Source: Emticicia sp051209875 (GTDB lineage: Bacteria > Bacteroidota > Bacteroidia > Cytophagales > Spirosomataceae). From it: 64,000 nt of DNA. A program made the position numbers and the translations under genes. The DNA is taken from assembly GCF_051209875.1 (NCBI RefSeq), contig NZ_JBNTQY010000001.1, forward strand, positions 5,270,001 through 5,334,000, in the 5' to 3' direction. How positions within the stretch are numbered: position 1 is the first letter of the stretch; each line of letters begins with the position of its first letter. Positions 62,473 through 64,000 of the stretch are shown here, in pieces. Under the pieces are notes generated by a model, which ran no database searches, was not told the DNA's origin, and saw only the letters and a list, made by a program, of their open reading frames with translations.

Positions 62473-62940
62473 ATGCCACTCGAAATAGAAAAAAAATACT
62501 TGGTCAACAAAGCAAAATGGAATCAAACTGACAAACCCAAAGGGCAGTTTTTTCGACAGGGTTATTTATTGACCGACCCCAATAAAACCATTCGTGTAAG
62601 AGTTACCGACACCAAAAGTTTCTTGACCATCAAAGGGCTTTCGGTAGGAGCAACGAGGCCAGAATTTGAATATGAAATTCCAAAAGATGAAGCCGAACAA
62701 TTGTTAGATATGTTTGCAATTTCTGACTTAACAAAGATTCGATACAAAGTTTTAGTCAATGATAAACTTTGGGAAGTAGATGAGTTTTTGGGCGATAATC
62801 TTGGTTTGATTGTAGCAGAAATAGAGCTTCTAAGCGAAAATGAAACTTTTGGTTTACCTAATTGGGTTGAAAATGAGGTGACAGGAGAAGATAAATATTA
62901 TAACTCAAATTTATCTGTTTTGCCTTATAAAAACTGGTAA
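62473..62940 (+). CDS. CYTH-domain triphosphate tunnel metalloenzyme
   Basis: 155 aa. The N-terminal LEIEKKYLV is the E-x-E-x-K signature; TIRVRVTD, FLTIKG and EFEYEIPKDEAEQLL supply the basic and acidic residues lining the tunnel. Members hydrolyse tripolyphosphate or (d)NTPs, or are class IV adenylyl cyclases. Single-domain and cytosolic. No -7 box seen in the 75-nt upstream gap, so it could be read through from the previous gene. Confidence 0.88.
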   Translation: MPLEIEKKYLVNKAKWNQTDKPKGQFFRQGYLLTDPNKTIRVRVTDTKSFLTIKGLSVGATRPEFEYEIPKDEAEQLLDMFAISDLTKIRYKVLVNDKLWEVDEFLGDNLGLIVAEIELLSENETFGLPNWVENEVTGEDKYYNSNLSVLPYKNW

Positions 62941-63015
62941 TTTTTGCTATTTAATTGACAAAATCACTTTCTGTGGCAATTTTTCGTACCTTTGCTCGCC
63001 CAAAGAAGCAAATAA

Positions 63016-64000
63016 ATGAGAACATCCTTAGAAAATTACAACATCCAAAAAAGGCTTATATCAATAACAATCGCTTTGTTTTTGATAAAGATTATTGCTT
63101 GGTATTTGACCAATTCTGTTGCAATTTTGACCGATGCTTTAGAATACACGATCAATGTAATCAGTGGACTCGTTGGGCTTTATAGCCTTTATCTTTCTTC
63201 TCTCCCTCGTGATCAAAACCACCCTTATGGACATGGAAAAGTTGAATTTTTATCGGCTGCTGTCGAAGGAACTTTGATGATTGTTTCAAGTTTTTTGATT
63301 ATGTATGAAGCCATTAATAATCTTAAACACCCACATCAAATTTCTAAACTTGATTATGGTATTTATTTGGTAGCAATCACTGCTTTTATCAATTATGCAG
63401 TAGGCTTTTATGCTGTAAAAAAAGGGACTCAAAATAACTCACTTGCACTCATTGCCACAGGCAAACACATGCAGTCTGATACTTATGCAACAATCGGTAT
63501 TATTATCGGTCTTGTGTTGATTTTTTTACTAAAATATACGTGGATTGATAGCGTTGTAGCATTTGGATTTGCACTCATCATCATTGTTTCGGGATACAAA
63601 ATTTTGCGAAGTTCGATTGCAGGAATTATGGACGAAGCCGATGATGATTTATTAGATAAAGTAATTGCCTTATTTCAAAGATCAAGAAGAGAAAATTGGG
63701 TGGATTTGCACAATCTTCGTATCATAAAATATGGTGGAACACTTCATCTTGATTGCCACCTGACCGTGCCTTGGTACTTAAATGTCCATGAAGCTCACCG
63801 AGAAATTGATGAATTGAGCAAATTGGTAAAAGATAATTTTGGTGAAAGTATTGAGCTATTTGTTCATACAGATGGATGTCTTGACTTCTCATGTGCGATT
63901 TGTACCAAACAAGATTGTCCAGTAAGAAAGCATGAATTTGTAAAAAAAGTTGATTGGACTGTGCACAATGTTTCAAGCAACAATAAGCATAGGGTAGCTC
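63016..64000 (+). CDS. Cation diffusion facilitator transporter (partial, C-terminus off window)
   Basis: 328 codons are visible and the frame is open at the right edge. Six membrane helices; ILTDALEYTINVISG is the second-helix metal site, HPYGHGKVEF the family loop, and KHMQSDTYATIG the fifth-helix site. The cytosolic C-terminal domain (LHNLRIIKYGGTLHLDCHLTVP, VHEAHREIDEL) is ferredoxin-like. After it comes a Cys-rich tail (CLDFSCAICTKQDCPVRKH) that could bind metal. Exports divalent metals (Zn, Fe, Co or Mn). -7 box TACCTTTG at 62987-62994. Confidence 0.88.
   Translation, partial: MRTSLENYNIQKRLISITIALFLIKIIAWYLTNSVAILTDALEYTINVISGLVGLYSLYLSSLPRDQNHPYGHGKVEFLSAAVEGTLMIVSSFLIMYEAINNLKHPHQISKLDYGIYLVAITAFINYAVGFYAVKKGTQNNSLALIATGKHMQSDTYATIGIIIGLVLIFLLKYTWIDSVVAFGFALIIIVSGYKILRSSIAGIMDEADDDLLDKVIALFQRSRRENWVDLHNLRIIKYGGTLHLDCHLTVPWYLNVHEAHREIDELSKLVKDNFGESIELFVHTDGCLDFSCAICTKQDCPVRKHEFVKKVDWTVHNVSSNNKHRVA

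Noticed and set aside
1..64000. CRISPR arrays, insertion sequences, prophage, tRNA or rRNA genes
   Set aside because: No regularly spaced repeats, transposase or phage genes or RNA-gene folds were recognised while reading the gene-free stretches.

Overview
The window is ordinary chromosomal DNA from an AT-rich member of the Bacteroidota, probably order Cytophagales (Spirosoma/Emticicia/Arcicella-like; inferred from gene content, no rRNA present). Evidence: TAnnTTTG-type -7 promoter boxes, some with TTTG 19-21 nt upstream; type IX secretion C-terminal sorting domains; gliding lipoprotein GldB; a TonB-dependent receptor; CarboxypepD-regulatory domains; an ECF sigma gene followed by a membrane/beta-barrel partner. 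I found no tRNA, rRNA, CRISPR array, transposase or prophage gene.

Layout. 1-4.5 kb: an FAD monooxygenase fused to a thioredoxin-fold (DsbA/SpxH-like) domain, cut by the window edge, translationally coupled to a PLP aminotransferase, then an MFS exporter. 4.7-13.4 kb: thiolase, the ftsK-lolA pair, a small HTH protein, thiamine pyrophosphokinase, a 509-nt intergenic region with two perfect DnaA boxes and two 17-bp palindromes, and nrdA. 13.5-22 kb: a TonB-plug protein without barrel, uvrA, a secreted sialate-esterase-like T9SS protein. 22-28 kb: an overlapping HAD-VOC-MFS operon and several secreted or lipoprotein genes. 28-36.5 kb: M3 and M14 peptidases, a CarboxypepD-domain protein whose N-terminus is encoded by a GC-rich inverted repeat, an EamA transporter, a Fur-family regulator, an ABC exporter and gldB. 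36.7-43 kb: an exported repeat protein, a PpiD-like foldase, and a ModE-like regulator/TonB receptor pair bracketed by two ModE-type operators. 43-54.6 kb: DUF1684 protein, aldo/keto reductase, cellobiose 2-epimerase, GH65 enzyme, cytochrome c fusion, ECF sigma and partner, LolA-like protein, glnS. 54.9-64 kb: BadF-type kinase, two pseudouridine synthases, an exported HhH/beta-barrel protein, a two-component system, a lipocalin-like protein, a CYTH protein and a partial CDF metal transporter.

Functional picture: mostly housekeeping plus cell-envelope genes. The strongest unexplained signals are (i) the ModE-type operators around the TonB receptor start, one of which contains a -7 box, pointing to molybdate/tungstate-regulated outer-membrane uptake; (ii) the monooxygenase-thioredoxin fusion next to an aminotransferase; (iii) the DnaA-box and palindrome region before nrdA; and (iv) several families of dispersed inverted repeats, one of which has become coding sequence. 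Where several in-frame starts exist I chose ATG starts that fit signal peptides, terminators or promoter positions, so several proteins are shorter than the maximal open frame.
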